Part shown: one piece after another, positions 52,681 to 60,771 of the stretch
How positions within the stretch are numbered: the first letter of the stretch is position 1
How the letters are laid out: each line of letters opens with the position of its first letter
DNA from: Lachnospiraceae bacterium
GTDB taxonomy: Bacteria > Bacillota > Clostridia > Lachnospirales > Lachnospiraceae
Assembly: GCA_900757195.1 (NCBI GenBank)
Contig: CAAEMZ010000047.1
Coordinates: 1-64,000 of the forward strand
DNA: 64,000 nt
Direction: 5' to 3'
Notes under the pieces: model-generated
The model's input: the letters and a program-made list of their open reading frames with translations, nothing else
What the model was told of the DNA's origin: nothing
Databases searched by the model: none
Translations under genes and position numbers: made by a program

Positions 52681-53511
52681 ATGATCAGATTAGGAGAAAA
52701 ACAGGTATTGGATATTGTTCGTGTCAAAGATTTTGGCGTTTATGTTGGCGATGAGGAAGAAGCTGTTTTGCTGCCGAAAAAATACGTGCCGAAGGGAAGC
52801 GGTGTCGGCGATTCGGTCGAAGTGTTTATTTACAGAGATTCCAGTGACCGTCTCATTGCGACAACGGAAGAACCGATGATGACCCTGGGACAGGTGGCTT
52901 CGCTGCAGGTAAAAGAAATTGGAAAAATCGGCGCCTTTCTTGACTGGGGGCTGGAAAAAGATCTGTTTTTACCATATAAAGAGCAGACTGAGAAAATTCG
53001 GATTGGAAAAAGCTATCCGGTAGCGTTATATATTGATAAAAGCAGACGCCTCTGTGCGACGATGAAGATTTATGACTATCTCTGCACGGAATCGCCTTAT
53101 GAAAAGGATGAATTGGTTGAGGGAACGGTTTATCAGATGAATCCGTCGGTTGGACTGTTTGTTGCGGTTGAGAATAAATACCACGGAATGATTCCGGCTC
53201 AGAATGTCCATGGTTCTTATCGGGTGGGCGATACCGTTAAGGCCCGTGTGGTTAAAGTGCGTGACGATGGCAAACTGGAATTGAGCACTCAGGACCGGGT
53301 GGAAGTCCAGATGGACAGAGATGCGGAAATCGTCATGGAAGTTCTGGAAAGTTATGACGGAATACTGCCATTTTCCGAAAAGGCGTCTCCGGAAGTCATT
53401 GAGCGGGAACTGAATATGTCAAAGGCGGCGTTCAAACGGGCTGTCGGACGGCTTTTTAAAGCCCGGAAGATACAGATTGAAAATCATAAAATTCGAAAAA
53501 ACGAAGATTAA
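52681..53511 (+). CDS. cvfB: CvfB family S1 RNA-binding protein
   Basis: A 276-residue protein with tandem S1-like domains and a C-terminal winged helix (SPEVIERELNMSKAAFKRAV), the layout of CvfB, an RNA-binding regulator known in Staphylococcus. KDFGVYVGDEEEAVLLP is the first S1-type strand block. The function in this organism is inferred by family only. Confidence 0.9.
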   Translation: MIRLGEKQVLDIVRVKDFGVYVGDEEEAVLLPKKYVPKGSGVGDSVEVFIYRDSSDRLIATTEEPMMTLGQVASLQVKEIGKIGAFLDWGLEKDLFLPYKEQTEKIRIGKSYPVALYIDKSRRLCATMKIYDYLCTESPYEKDELVEGTVYQMNPSVGLFVAVENKYHGMIPAQNVHGSYRVGDTVKARVVKVRDDGKLELSTQDRVEVQMDRDAEIVMEVLESYDGILPFSEKASPEVIERELNMSKAAFKRAVGRLFKARKIQIENHKIRKNED

Positions 53512-53533
53512 AAATAAACAGAGTCATTCCTGT

Positions 53534-53574
53534 CAGCAGGATATCTTCTATATATAAGGTATCCTGCTGTTTTT
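53534..53574 (+). terminator. Terminator of the thioesterase-cvfB unit
   Basis: CAGCAGGATA / TATCCTGCTG stem with a 16-base loop, then five T. Confidence 0.92.
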
Positions 53575-53614
53575 GTACGTAAATATTCGAAAGTGTTACA
53601 AAAAACTATGAAAG

Positions 53615-53631
53615 TGTAAAATAATTGTTAC
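53615..53631 (+). promoter_or_regulatory. WalR-type box upstream of the NlpC/P60 gene promoter
   Basis: TGTAAA-ATAAT-TGTTAC matches TGTWAH-N5-TGTWAH exactly and ends 19 bases before the -35. A lone half-site TGTTAC lies just upstream near 53595. Confidence 0.6.
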
Positions 53632-53650
53632 AAAAAAATTACGAGATGCC

Positions 53651-53679
53651 TTGACAGCAATGGAAGACTTTGCTAAAAT
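53651..53679 (+). promoter_or_regulatory. Promoter of the SH3-NlpC/P60 gene
   Basis: TTGACA 53651-53656, 17-base spacer, TAAAAT 53674-53679. The leader is about 87 bases and includes a small hairpin (AAACG...CGTTT, near 53715-53732). Confidence 0.82.
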
Positions 53680-53685
53680 AATGTT

Positions 53686-53702
53686 TGTAACAAAAATGTA
53701 AT
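53686..53702 (+). promoter_or_regulatory. Second WalR-type box, at the transcript start
   Basis: TGTAAC-AAAAA-TGTAAT, also an exact match, placed over the predicted transcription start, where binding would block rather than help. Together with the upstream box it suggests dual control. Confidence 0.5.
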
Positions 53703-53772
53703 ATATGTTTTGCAAAACGTAATAAATCGTTTACAGGAACATAAAATTACGGCAAAAGGAGGAAAATGACCA

Positions 53773-55260
53773 ATGGGTAAGTTTAAGTTTGCGCCATGTG
53801 CTTTTGGCCTGGCAGCAGCGGTTGTATTTAGTGCAAATCCAGTGGGGGTTCACGCAGCTCCGGTTACTACAACAAAGATGGAAGTTTCCTATGGAGATTT
53901 AGATATTCAGGGAAAAATTATTTATACAGCGACGGAAGAAGTTGCTTCTCCATTTTATAAGAAAGGAATCTCCACAGCAGAAGATTGTGTGATGATTCGA
54001 AAAGAACCGAATGCGGAAAGCGAAGCTGTTGGAAAGCTGTACAGCGGTGCGGGATTTGAAGTCGTAGAAGATGGTAAAGAGTGGATTCGTATTCAGTCCG
54101 GTTCCTGCGAAGGCTATGTATCGGCACAGTATGTGGTTACAGGCAAAGATGCAGAAAAGGCTGCAAGGAATACGGATTCCGCAAGCAGCTACGCTAAAGT
54201 TATTGAGGCGAGCGTTGAAATCAAAGCACAGGCATCCGATGATGCGGAAGTTGTTGCGACCGTAGAAAATGATGCGGTTCTGGATGTTATCGAAGTGCTT
54301 CCGGAATCAGAGTGGACAAAGGTACAGACAAACGGGATTGAAGGTTATGTAAAAAACCATACCGTAGAAGTTGGCGTAGATTATGCGGCTGCAGTTTCAA
54401 TCGAGGAGGAAGCTGAACGGGAAGCAGCAGAATCCAAAGCCGCAGAGGAAACAGTAAAAGAAACAGAAACAGCAGAGGAAACAAAGGCACCTGCAGAGGA
54501 AACAAAAGCACCTGCAGAAGAGACAGAAGCTTCGACAGAAGAGACAAAAGCACCTGCAGAAGAAACAGAGGCCCCTGTTGAGGAAACCGAAGCTCCTGTC
54601 GAAGAAACGGAAGCTCCGGCAGAAGATCCGGTTGTTGAAGATTCTTTATATATTGAAGATACAAATGAGACCGTATGGACAACGGATACTGTAAACGTCC
54701 GTGCAGAGGCGGATGCATCATCTGCCAGAGTTGGCGGACTTGATAAAAATTCCAGTATTACACGGACCGGTGTCTGTGAAAACGGATGGAGCCGAGTGGA
54801 CTATAATGGAACAAGCGCTTACATTCACAGCGATTACCTGACAACGAGCGAGCCTGTACAGGAAGAACCTTCTTATGACAATTCTTCCAGTAACAGCGGT
54901 GTTGGTCAGCAGATGGTCAGCTTTGCAAGGCAGTTCATTGGAAATCCATACGTTTATGGAGGAACTTCTCTGACGAACGGTGCAGACTGTTCCGGATTTG
55001 TACAGAGTATTTACTCCAACTTTGGATATTCTATTCCGAGAACAGCAACGACCCAGTATGCTTTTGGCCGTAAGATAGCGGTTGAAGAAGCTCAGGCGGG
55101 CGATTTGCTTTTCTATTCGTATTATGGAGAGATTGAGCATGTGGCTCTTTACACAGGAGAGGGAACCATCGTTCATGCAAGTACCGAAGAAACGGGTATT
55201 ATCGAAACACCGATGGATTACGGCGGTTATCCATCCCATGCGGTACGTATTATCGAATAA
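53773..55260 (+). CDS. Secreted SH3 and NlpC/P60 domain cell-wall hydrolase
   Basis: A 495-residue exported protein. Signal peptide ending near residue 28 (VHAAP). Three bacterial SH3 domains at about 50-120, 138-195 and 300-355. Between the second and third lies a low-complexity linker of repeated ETKAPAEE units (about 200-290). The C-terminal NlpC/P60 domain (about 380-495) has the catalytic Cys406 (NGADCSGFV), His456 (IEHVALY) and a third polar residue, His468. It should cut D-Glu-diamino acid bonds of stem peptides. ATG follows AAAGGAGG. Confidence 0.93.
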   Translation: MGKFKFAPCAFGLAAAVVFSANPVGVHAAPVTTTKMEVSYGDLDIQGKIIYTATEEVASPFYKKGISTAEDCVMIRKEPNAESEAVGKLYSGAGFEVVEDGKEWIRIQSGSCEGYVSAQYVVTGKDAEKAARNTDSASSYAKVIEASVEIKAQASDDAEVVATVENDAVLDVIEVLPESEWTKVQTNGIEGYVKNHTVEVGVDYAAAVSIEEEAEREAAESKAAEETVKETETAEETKAPAEETKAPAEETEASTEETKAPAEETEAPVEETEAPVEETEAPAEDPVVEDSLYIEDTNETVWTTDTVNVRAEADASSARVGGLDKNSSITRTGVCENGWSRVDYNGTSAYIHSDYLTTSEPVQEEPSYDNSSSNSGVGQQMVSFARQFIGNPYVYGGTSLTNGADCSGFVQSIYSNFGYSIPRTATTQYAFGRKIAVEEAQAGDLLFYSYYGEIEHVALYTGEGTIVHASTEETGIIETPMDYGGYPSHAVRIIE

Positions 55261-55284
55261 TTGAAAATAAAGTACTTAGGATAA

Positions 55285-55322
55285 GCAGTGGCGAAACCTG
55301 AAAGGGCGGGCCGCTGCTTTTT
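55285..55322 (+). terminator. Terminator of the NlpC/P60 gene
   Basis: GCAGTGGC / GCCGCTGC stem (one G-T pair), then TTTTT. Confidence 0.85.
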
Positions 55323-55437
55323 CTGTGTGCGGTTTGTGGACAAGTGGATGAAAAAACAGGCGAAATATGTAAAATTATTGAATTTGCACAAAAATATTGT
55401 CGAAGCAGTGTATAAAGGGATAAATATACATTTTGGG

Positions 55438-55528
55438 TTATCCACAATCCACAAGGTTATCCACAATGAAAAAGTGGATTTTTATGAGTGAAATCGAATT
55501 ATACACAGAGTTATCCACTTTATCCACA
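55438..55528 (+). promoter_or_regulatory. Cluster of five DnaA boxes
   Basis: Within 91 bases, all on the + strand: TTATCCACA 55438-55446, TTATCCACA 55457-55465, TTATACACA 55499-55507, TTATCCACT 55511-55519 (one mismatch) and TTATCCACA 55520-55528. A sixth near-match lies on the other strand at 55335-55343. An AT-rich stretch of 200 bases follows. No dnaA, dnaN or rpmH gene is nearby, so this is more likely a titration or regulatory cluster than the origin. Confidence 0.75.
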
Positions 55529-55545
55529 ATGAAAAGGAATGAATA

Positions 55546-55623
55546 ATGGAATCAAAAACAAATATATGTTTTGGTGAAAACGTAAAAATAACAATAAATC
55601 CTGATAAATACTTGACATTTTAG
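55546..55623 (+). CDS. Possible 25-residue small protein
   Basis: ATG 55546 is preceded by AAAAGGA at good spacing, and the frame reads MESKTNICFGENVKITINPD, five more residues, then a stop. It begins 18 bases after the last DnaA box. There is no homology to cite, and in an AT-rich gap it may be chance. Confidence 0.25.
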   Translation: MESKTNICFGENVKITINPDKYLTF

Positions 55624-55781
55624 TTGTTCATCCGATAGTGCCGGCCGTGTTGATATCGTCTGCATTTAATCAAAAAAAAGAAAAATTATAAAATATTTTC
55701 AGAAAATACAGAAAGTTTGCTTGTAAAAATGAGCAACTGTGATATAATTAAAACATAACAACACAGTAAGGAGTGATATGT

Positions 55782-56309
55782 ATGCGTATTACTATCAGTG
55801 GAAAGAATATCGATGTGACTCAGGGCCTTAAAGATGCTGTCTATGAAAAGTTAGGCAAGCTGGAGAAATACTTTACTCCCGAAACGGAAGCGATTGTAAC
55901 ACTCAGTGTGGAAAAGAATCGCCAGAAGATAGAAGTTACTGTACCGGTAAAAGGAAGCGTTATTCGTGCTGAACAGGTAAGTGACGATATGTATGTTTCT
56001 ATTGATTTGGTGCAGGAGATTATCGAACGTCAGATGCGTAAGCACAAAACCCGTCTGGTAAACAGAAACCGGGGCGGCGGCAACTTCCAGAAAGCATTTA
56101 TTGAGATGGAGGTTGAAGAGCCGGATGAAGTTCAGATCGTTCGTACGAAGAAATTCGCGATGAAACCGATGGATCCGGAAGAAGCCTGCGTACAGATGGA
56201 ACTGCTTGGACACAATTTCTTTGTATTCCGCAATGCGGAAACAGATGATGTCAGCGTTGTTTATAAACGTAAAGGAAATACCTACGGTTTGATTGAACCG
56301 GAATATTAG
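55782..56309 (+). CDS. hpf: Ribosome hibernation promoting factor, long form
   Basis: A 175-residue protein. The N-terminal S30AE domain (about 1-100; MRITISGKNIDVTQGLKD) sits in the decoding centre. The C-terminal domain (about 115-175; DPEEACVQMELLGHNFFVFR) is the dimerisation part that pairs ribosomes as 100S. The frame opens at GTG 55773, but ATG 55782 behind AAGGAG is the start. A TATAAT lies at 55743-55748, with a poor -35. Confidence 0.95.
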   Translation: MRITISGKNIDVTQGLKDAVYEKLGKLEKYFTPETEAIVTLSVEKNRQKIEVTVPVKGSVIRAEQVSDDMYVSIDLVQEIIERQMRKHKTRLVNRNRGGGNFQKAFIEMEVEEPDEVQIVRTKKFAMKPMDPEEACVQMELLGHNFFVFRNAETDDVSVVYKRKGNTYGLIEPEY

Positions 56310-56324
56310 AAGAGTGATTAACAG

Positions 56325-56351
56325 AGCGGCTGCCGGGTGCAGCCGCTTTTT
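56325..56351 (+). terminator. Terminator of hpf
   Basis: AGCGGCTGC / GCAGCCGCT stem with a five-base loop, then five T. Confidence 0.93.
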
Positions 56352-56398
56352 GTACGCCATGGATGGACCGTTGTCCGCAGAGGAAAGGGATTTTTTCG

Positions 56399-56427
56399 TT
56401 GGCAAACGAAGCTATCTATGTTACAAT
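56399..56427 (+). promoter_or_regulatory. Promoter of secA
   Basis: TTGGCA 56399-56404, 17-base spacer, TACAAT 56422-56427. Confidence 0.7.
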
Positions 56428-56497
56428 AACATGTACGCATTAAAATAAATGGAAGAGAAACTATAGCAGATATAGAAGATTTATAGGAGTGAGAAAA

Positions 56498-59110
56498 ATG
56501 GGCTTTTTTTCAAAAATTCTGGGAACTCACAGCCAGAGAGAATTGAAACGGATTTATCCGATTGTGGACAAGATTGAAGCTCTTGAACCGGTGGTGGCGA
56601 AGCTTTCCGATGAAGAACTTCGCGGCAGGACCGGTGTTTTTAAAGAACGTCTGGAGAAGGGAGAAACACTGGATGATCTGCTTCCGGAAGCTTTTGCGGT
56701 TGTCCGGGAAGCGGCTTTTCGTGTGCTTGGCATGAAACATTACCGGGTACAGCTGATCGGCGGTGTTATTCTTCATCAGGGACGAATTTCCGAGATGAAG
56801 ACCGGTGAAGGTAAAACGCTGGTATCCACGCTGCCGGCGTATCTGAATGCGCTGGAAGGAAAGGGCGTTCATATTGTCACGGTCAATGATTACCTTGCCA
56901 AACGAGATGCGGAATGGATGGGCCAGGTTCATGAATTCCTTGGACTGACGGTAGGTGTTGTTTTAAACAGTATGACCCCGGAAGAACGTAAAGCGGCCTA
57001 TGATTGTGATATTACGTATGCAACCAATAACGAACTGGGATTTGATTATCTGAGAGATAACATGGTTGTTTATAAAGAAAAACTGGTTCAGAGAGGCCTT
57101 CACTACGCCATTATTGATGAGGTTGACTCCGTATTGATTGACGAGGCCAGAACACCGCTGATTATTTCCGGTCAGAGCGGCAAATCCACCGAACTGTATC
57201 GTGCCTGCGATATTCTGGCGCGTCAGTTGGAACGGGGAGAAGCCAGCGGTGAGATGACGAAGATGACTGCCATTATGGGTGAAGAAATCATCGAAACCGG
57301 GGATTACATTGTCAATGAAAAAGAAAAGAACGTTTCCCTGACCGAAGATGGTGTGAAAAAGGTTGAACGCTTCTTTCATATTGACAACCTGGCAGATGCC
57401 GAACATCTGGAAATCCAGCACAACATCATTCTGGCGCTGCGTGCCCATAACCTGATGCACAGAGACCATGATTATGTGGTTAAAGACGATCAGGTGCTCA
57501 TCGTTGATGAATTTACAGGCCGTATTATGCCGGGACGACGTTACTCCGACGGCCTTCATCAGGCCATCGAGGCAAAAGAAGGGGTGAAGGTTAAACGGGA
57601 AAGCAAGACCCTTGCCACCATTACTTTCCAGAACTTCTTTAATAAATACGAAAAGAAAGCCGGTATGACAGGTACAGCCCTGACTGAGGAACAGGAATTC
57701 CGTGATATTTACGGCATGGACGTTATCGAGATTCCGACCAATGAACCGGTGCGGCGTATTGACCACGAAGATCTGGTTTACAAGACAAAAGCAGAAAAGG
57801 TCAATGCGGTTGTGGATACAATCGTTGAAGCCTATGCAAAGGGACAGCCGGTTCTGGTGGGTACCATTACCATTGAGTCTTCGGAGATTTTCAGTGAAGC
57901 CCTGAGAAAAAAAGGCATTCCACATAAAGTGCTGAATGCAAAATTCCACGAGCTGGAAGCGGAAATCGTTGCTCAGGCCGGTCAGAAGGGCGCTGTAACG
58001 ATTGCGACCAATATGGCCGGACGAGGTACGGATATTAAGCTTGGTGAAGATGTGGCAGAGCTTGGCGGACTGATGATTATCGGTACAGAGCGCCATGAAT
58101 CCCGCCGTATCGATAATCAGCTCCGTGGTCGTGCCGGACGTCAGGGGGACCCGGGTGAGTCCAGATTTTATATTTCTCTGGAAGATGACCTGATGCGTCT
58201 TTTCGGTTCGGAACGTCTGGTGAGCCTTTTCAATTCGCTTGGGTTCCCGGAAGGGGAGGCCATTCAGCATAAGATGCTGTCCGGTGCGGTAGAAAAGGCA
58301 CAGATGAAGATCGAGTCCAACAACTACGGTATCCGTAAAAATGTCCTGGAATATGACCAGGTAATGAATGAACAGCGAGAGATTATTTATGCAGAACGTC
58401 TCCGGGTGCTTGATGGCGATAATATGCGCGATGTGATTATGAAGATGATCCGCGATGTCATCAGACACCATGTGCATATGCATATCCCGGCAGAATCCCA
58501 GGTGGAAGAAAAGGATATGGAAAAGCTGGAACAGAGAACGGCAGTCTCCGAACTGGATTTAATCAGCCTTGCCCAGGGGCTTGTGCAGATCATTCCGTAT
58601 ACGAATGTTTCCTGGCGTGAAGCGGACCATGAGGGACAGAACGTGGAACAGTTCATTCAGGAACTTCAGAATAAAGCCGATGACATTTATGCGGCAAAAG
58701 AAAAAGAATTCCCTGTGGAAGAACATATCCGTGAACTGGAGCGGGTCGTTCTTCTGAAAATGATCGACCGGCGCTGGATGGACCATATCGATAATATGGA
58801 ACAGCTTCGCCAGAGTATCGGCCTTCAGGCCTATGGTCAGCGGGATCCGCTGGTGGAATACCGTTTTGCCGGATATGATATGTTTGATGAAATGACACAG
58901 GGCATTTCCGAGGATACGGTTCAGGCATTAATGCATGTCCGTATTCAGCAGAAAGCGGAACGTGAGGAAGTTGCCAAAGTGACCGGAACGAACAAGGATA
59001 CCTCCGGCGTGAAAGAACCGGTACGCCGGAAAGACGGCAAAATCTATCCGAATGATCCGTGTCCGTGCGGCAGCGGCAAAAAATATAAACAATGCTGCGG
59101 ACGTAAGTAG
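56498..59110 (+). CDS. secA: Preprotein translocase ATPase SecA
   Basis: An 870-residue motor of the Sec pathway. Walker A MKTGEGKTLV, NNELGFDYLRDNM, the DEVDSVLIDEARTP block, the second nucleotide-binding fold with GRAGRQGDPGES, and a C-terminal zinc-binding tail CPCGSGKKYKQCCG that contacts SecB or lipids. GTG 56489 is possible, but ATG 56498 behind AGGAG is preferred. It is 61 bases before prfB. Confidence 0.97.
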   Translation: MGFFSKILGTHSQRELKRIYPIVDKIEALEPVVAKLSDEELRGRTGVFKERLEKGETLDDLLPEAFAVVREAAFRVLGMKHYRVQLIGGVILHQGRISEMKTGEGKTLVSTLPAYLNALEGKGVHIVTVNDYLAKRDAEWMGQVHEFLGLTVGVVLNSMTPEERKAAYDCDITYATNNELGFDYLRDNMVVYKEKLVQRGLHYAIIDEVDSVLIDEARTPLIISGQSGKSTELYRACDILARQLERGEASGEMTKMTAIMGEEIIETGDYIVNEKEKNVSLTEDGVKKVERFFHIDNLADAEHLEIQHNIILALRAHNLMHRDHDYVVKDDQVLIVDEFTGRIMPGRRYSDGLHQAIEAKEGVKVKRESKTLATITFQNFFNKYEKKAGMTGTALTEEQEFRDIYGMDVIEIPTNEPVRRIDHEDLVYKTKAEKVNAVVDTIVEAYAKGQPVLVGTITIESSEIFSEALRKKGIPHKVLNAKFHELEAEIVAQAGQKGAVTIATNMAGRGTDIKLGEDVAELGGLMIIGTERHESRRIDNQLRGRAGRQGDPGESRFYISLEDDLMRLFGSERLVSLFNSLGFPEGEAIQHKMLSGAVEKAQMKIESNNYGIRKNVLEYDQVMNEQREIIYAERLRVLDGDNMRDVIMKMIRDVIRHHVHMHIPAESQVEEKDMEKLEQRTAVSELDLISLAQGLVQIIPYTNVSWREADHEGQNVEQFIQELQNKADDIYAAKEKEFPVEEHIRELERVVLLKMIDRRWMDHIDNMEQLRQSIGLQAYGQRDPLVEYRFAGYDMFDEMTQGISEDTVQALMHVRIQQKAEREEVAKVTGTNKDTSGVKEPVRRKDGKIYPNDPCPCGSGKKYKQCCGRK

Positions 59111-59171
59111 TCTGCGGCTTTTGGGAACAATTCCCGTTTAAATTTTTGAATAAAAGAAAGAAGGTGAAGCA

Positions 59172-60294
59172 ATGGTTGAATTAGACCAGTTCAAAGGAAC
59201 ATTACTCAGTTATGAGACACCATTAGCGGAAGTGAGGGATTCACTTTGACCTGGCTTATAAAAAGTCCAGAATCGGTGAATTAGAAAATATTATGGAGGA
59301 ACCGGGTTTTTGGGATAATCCGGACAACTCCCAGAAGGCCATGAAAGAACTGAAGCATCTGAAGGATACGGTGGAAAAGTATGAAGCGCTGGAAACCGCT
59401 TATGAGGATGTGGAAACTTTAATTGAAATGGGTTATGAGGAAAATGACGAAAGTCTGATTCCTGAAATTGAGGAAGCCCTGAACCTGTTTATTGAAGAAC
59501 TGGAGGATTTGCGTGTGTCAACGCTTCTGAATGAAGAATACGATGACAATAATGCCATTTTGACCCTTCATGCGGGAGCCGGCGGCACAGAAGCCTGTGA
59601 CTGGGCGGGAATGTTATACCGCATGTACAGCCGATGGGCAGAAAAACATGGATTTTCCACGGAAGTTCTGGATTTCCTTGACGGTGATGAGGCCGGGATT
59701 AAAGCAATTACCCTGCAGATCAACGGTGAGAATGCGTATGGCTACCTGAAATGTGAAAAGGGAATACACCGCCTTGTGCGTATTTCCCCTTTTAATGCAG
59801 CAGGAAAGCGTCAGACGTCTTTTGCATCCTGTGATGTTATTCCGGATATTGAAGAAGATGTCGATGTTGAAATCAACGACAAAGATTTGCGGATTGATAC
59901 CTATCGTTCCAGCGGTGCCGGCGGACAGCATATCAACAAAACCTCTTCGGCGATTCGTATTACCCATCTGCCGACAGGCATTGTTGTTCAGTGCCAGAAT
60001 GAACGTTCCCAGCATATGAATAAGGATAAGGCGATGCAGATGCTGAAAGCAAAGCTCTTTCTTTTGAAACAGCAGGAGAATGAAGAAAAAGCATCGGATA
60101 TCCGTGGCGAAGTGAAAGAGATCGGCTGGGGCAACCAGATCCGTTCTTATGTGATGCAGCCTTACAAGCTTGTGAAGGATCATCGGACCAATACGGAAAT
60201 CAGTAATGTGGACAGTGTCATGGACGGCAATATTGATCCGTTTATCAATGCCTACTTAAAATGGCGAAGCCTTGGTAAGAACAAGACGGAGTAA
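59172..60294 (+). CDS. prfB: Peptide chain release factor 2 with programmed +1 frameshift
   Basis: Two frames make one 373-residue protein. ATG 59172 opens 25 codons ending ...VRDSL, then an in-frame TGA at 59247-59249. A +1 shift at CTT TGA C continues as DLAYKKSRIGEL to the stop at 60294. The internal Shine-Dalgarno-like AGGG before CTTTGAC is the classic prfB stimulator. RF2 hallmarks are present: SPF tripeptide (RISPFNAAGK), which reads UGA, and GGQ (GAGGQHINKT), which releases the peptide. When RF2 is scarce the UGA stalls and the shift rises, giving self-control. Confidence 0.96.
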
Positions 60295-60310
60295 AGCCGG
60301 AGGCATAAAA

Positions 60311-60754
60311 ATGAAAGAGCATATTAACTATTATGTAGTGAAGAAAAAGGCAGTGCCGGAGGTACTTTTGAAAGTGGTTGAGGCAAAACGTCTGCTGGAT
60401 TCCGAAAAGGTGATGACCGTACAGGAAGCCGCAGAACGGGTTGGTATCAGCCGGAGTTCATTTTACAAGTACAAGGATGATATTTTTCCGTTTCACGATA
60501 ACTCCCGGGGCCGTACATTTACGGTGATGATCCAACTGGATGATGAACCTGGGCTGTTGTCCGGTCTGCTGAACTGTGTGGCCGGATACCATGCAAATAT
60601 ATTAACGATTCATCAGGCCATTCCTGTCAACGGAGTGGCCTCTGTAACTTTGAGTATCGAAGTTTTAAATACAACCGGCGATGTGTCAGAACTGATTGAC
60701 GCATTGGAAAAGACCCAGGGCGTTCATTACCTTAAAATATTATCCAGAGAGTAG
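60311..60754 (+). CDS. ACT domain-containing protein (UPF0735/PheB-like)
   Basis: A 147-residue protein: an N-terminal helix-turn-helix-like segment (VQEAAERVGISRSSFYKYKD) and a C-terminal ACT domain (about 70-147; DDEPGLLSGLLNCVAGYHAN) that binds an amino acid. This is the UPF0735 pattern. The start is ATG 60311 behind CCGGAGG. It sits 17 bases before the homoserine-kinase-like gene, which suggests control of aspartate-family amino acid synthesis. Confidence 0.9.
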   Translation: MKEHINYYVVKKKAVPEVLLKVVEAKRLLDSEKVMTVQEAAERVGISRSSFYKYKDDIFPFHDNSRGRTFTVMIQLDDEPGLLSGLLNCVAGYHANILTIHQAIPVNGVASVTLSIEVLNTTGDVSELIDALEKTQGVHYLKILSRE

Positions 60755-60771
60755 AGAGGAAGGAAAATATT

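Noticed and set aside
54480..54620. Tandem DNA repeat or CRISPR-like array
   Set aside because: It is the coding repeat of the ETKAPAEE protein linker in the NlpC/P60 hydrolase; units are short and there are no spacers.
55438..55528. Chromosomal origin oriC
   Set aside because: DnaA boxes are present but none of the usual neighbours (dnaA, dnaN, rpmH, gyrB) are; treated as a non-origin cluster unless skew data say otherwise.
56963..58483. 506-codon open frame antisense to secA
   Set aside because: It lies wholly opposite a highly conserved gene, has no ribosome site of note and its translation resembles no family; it is a composition shadow.
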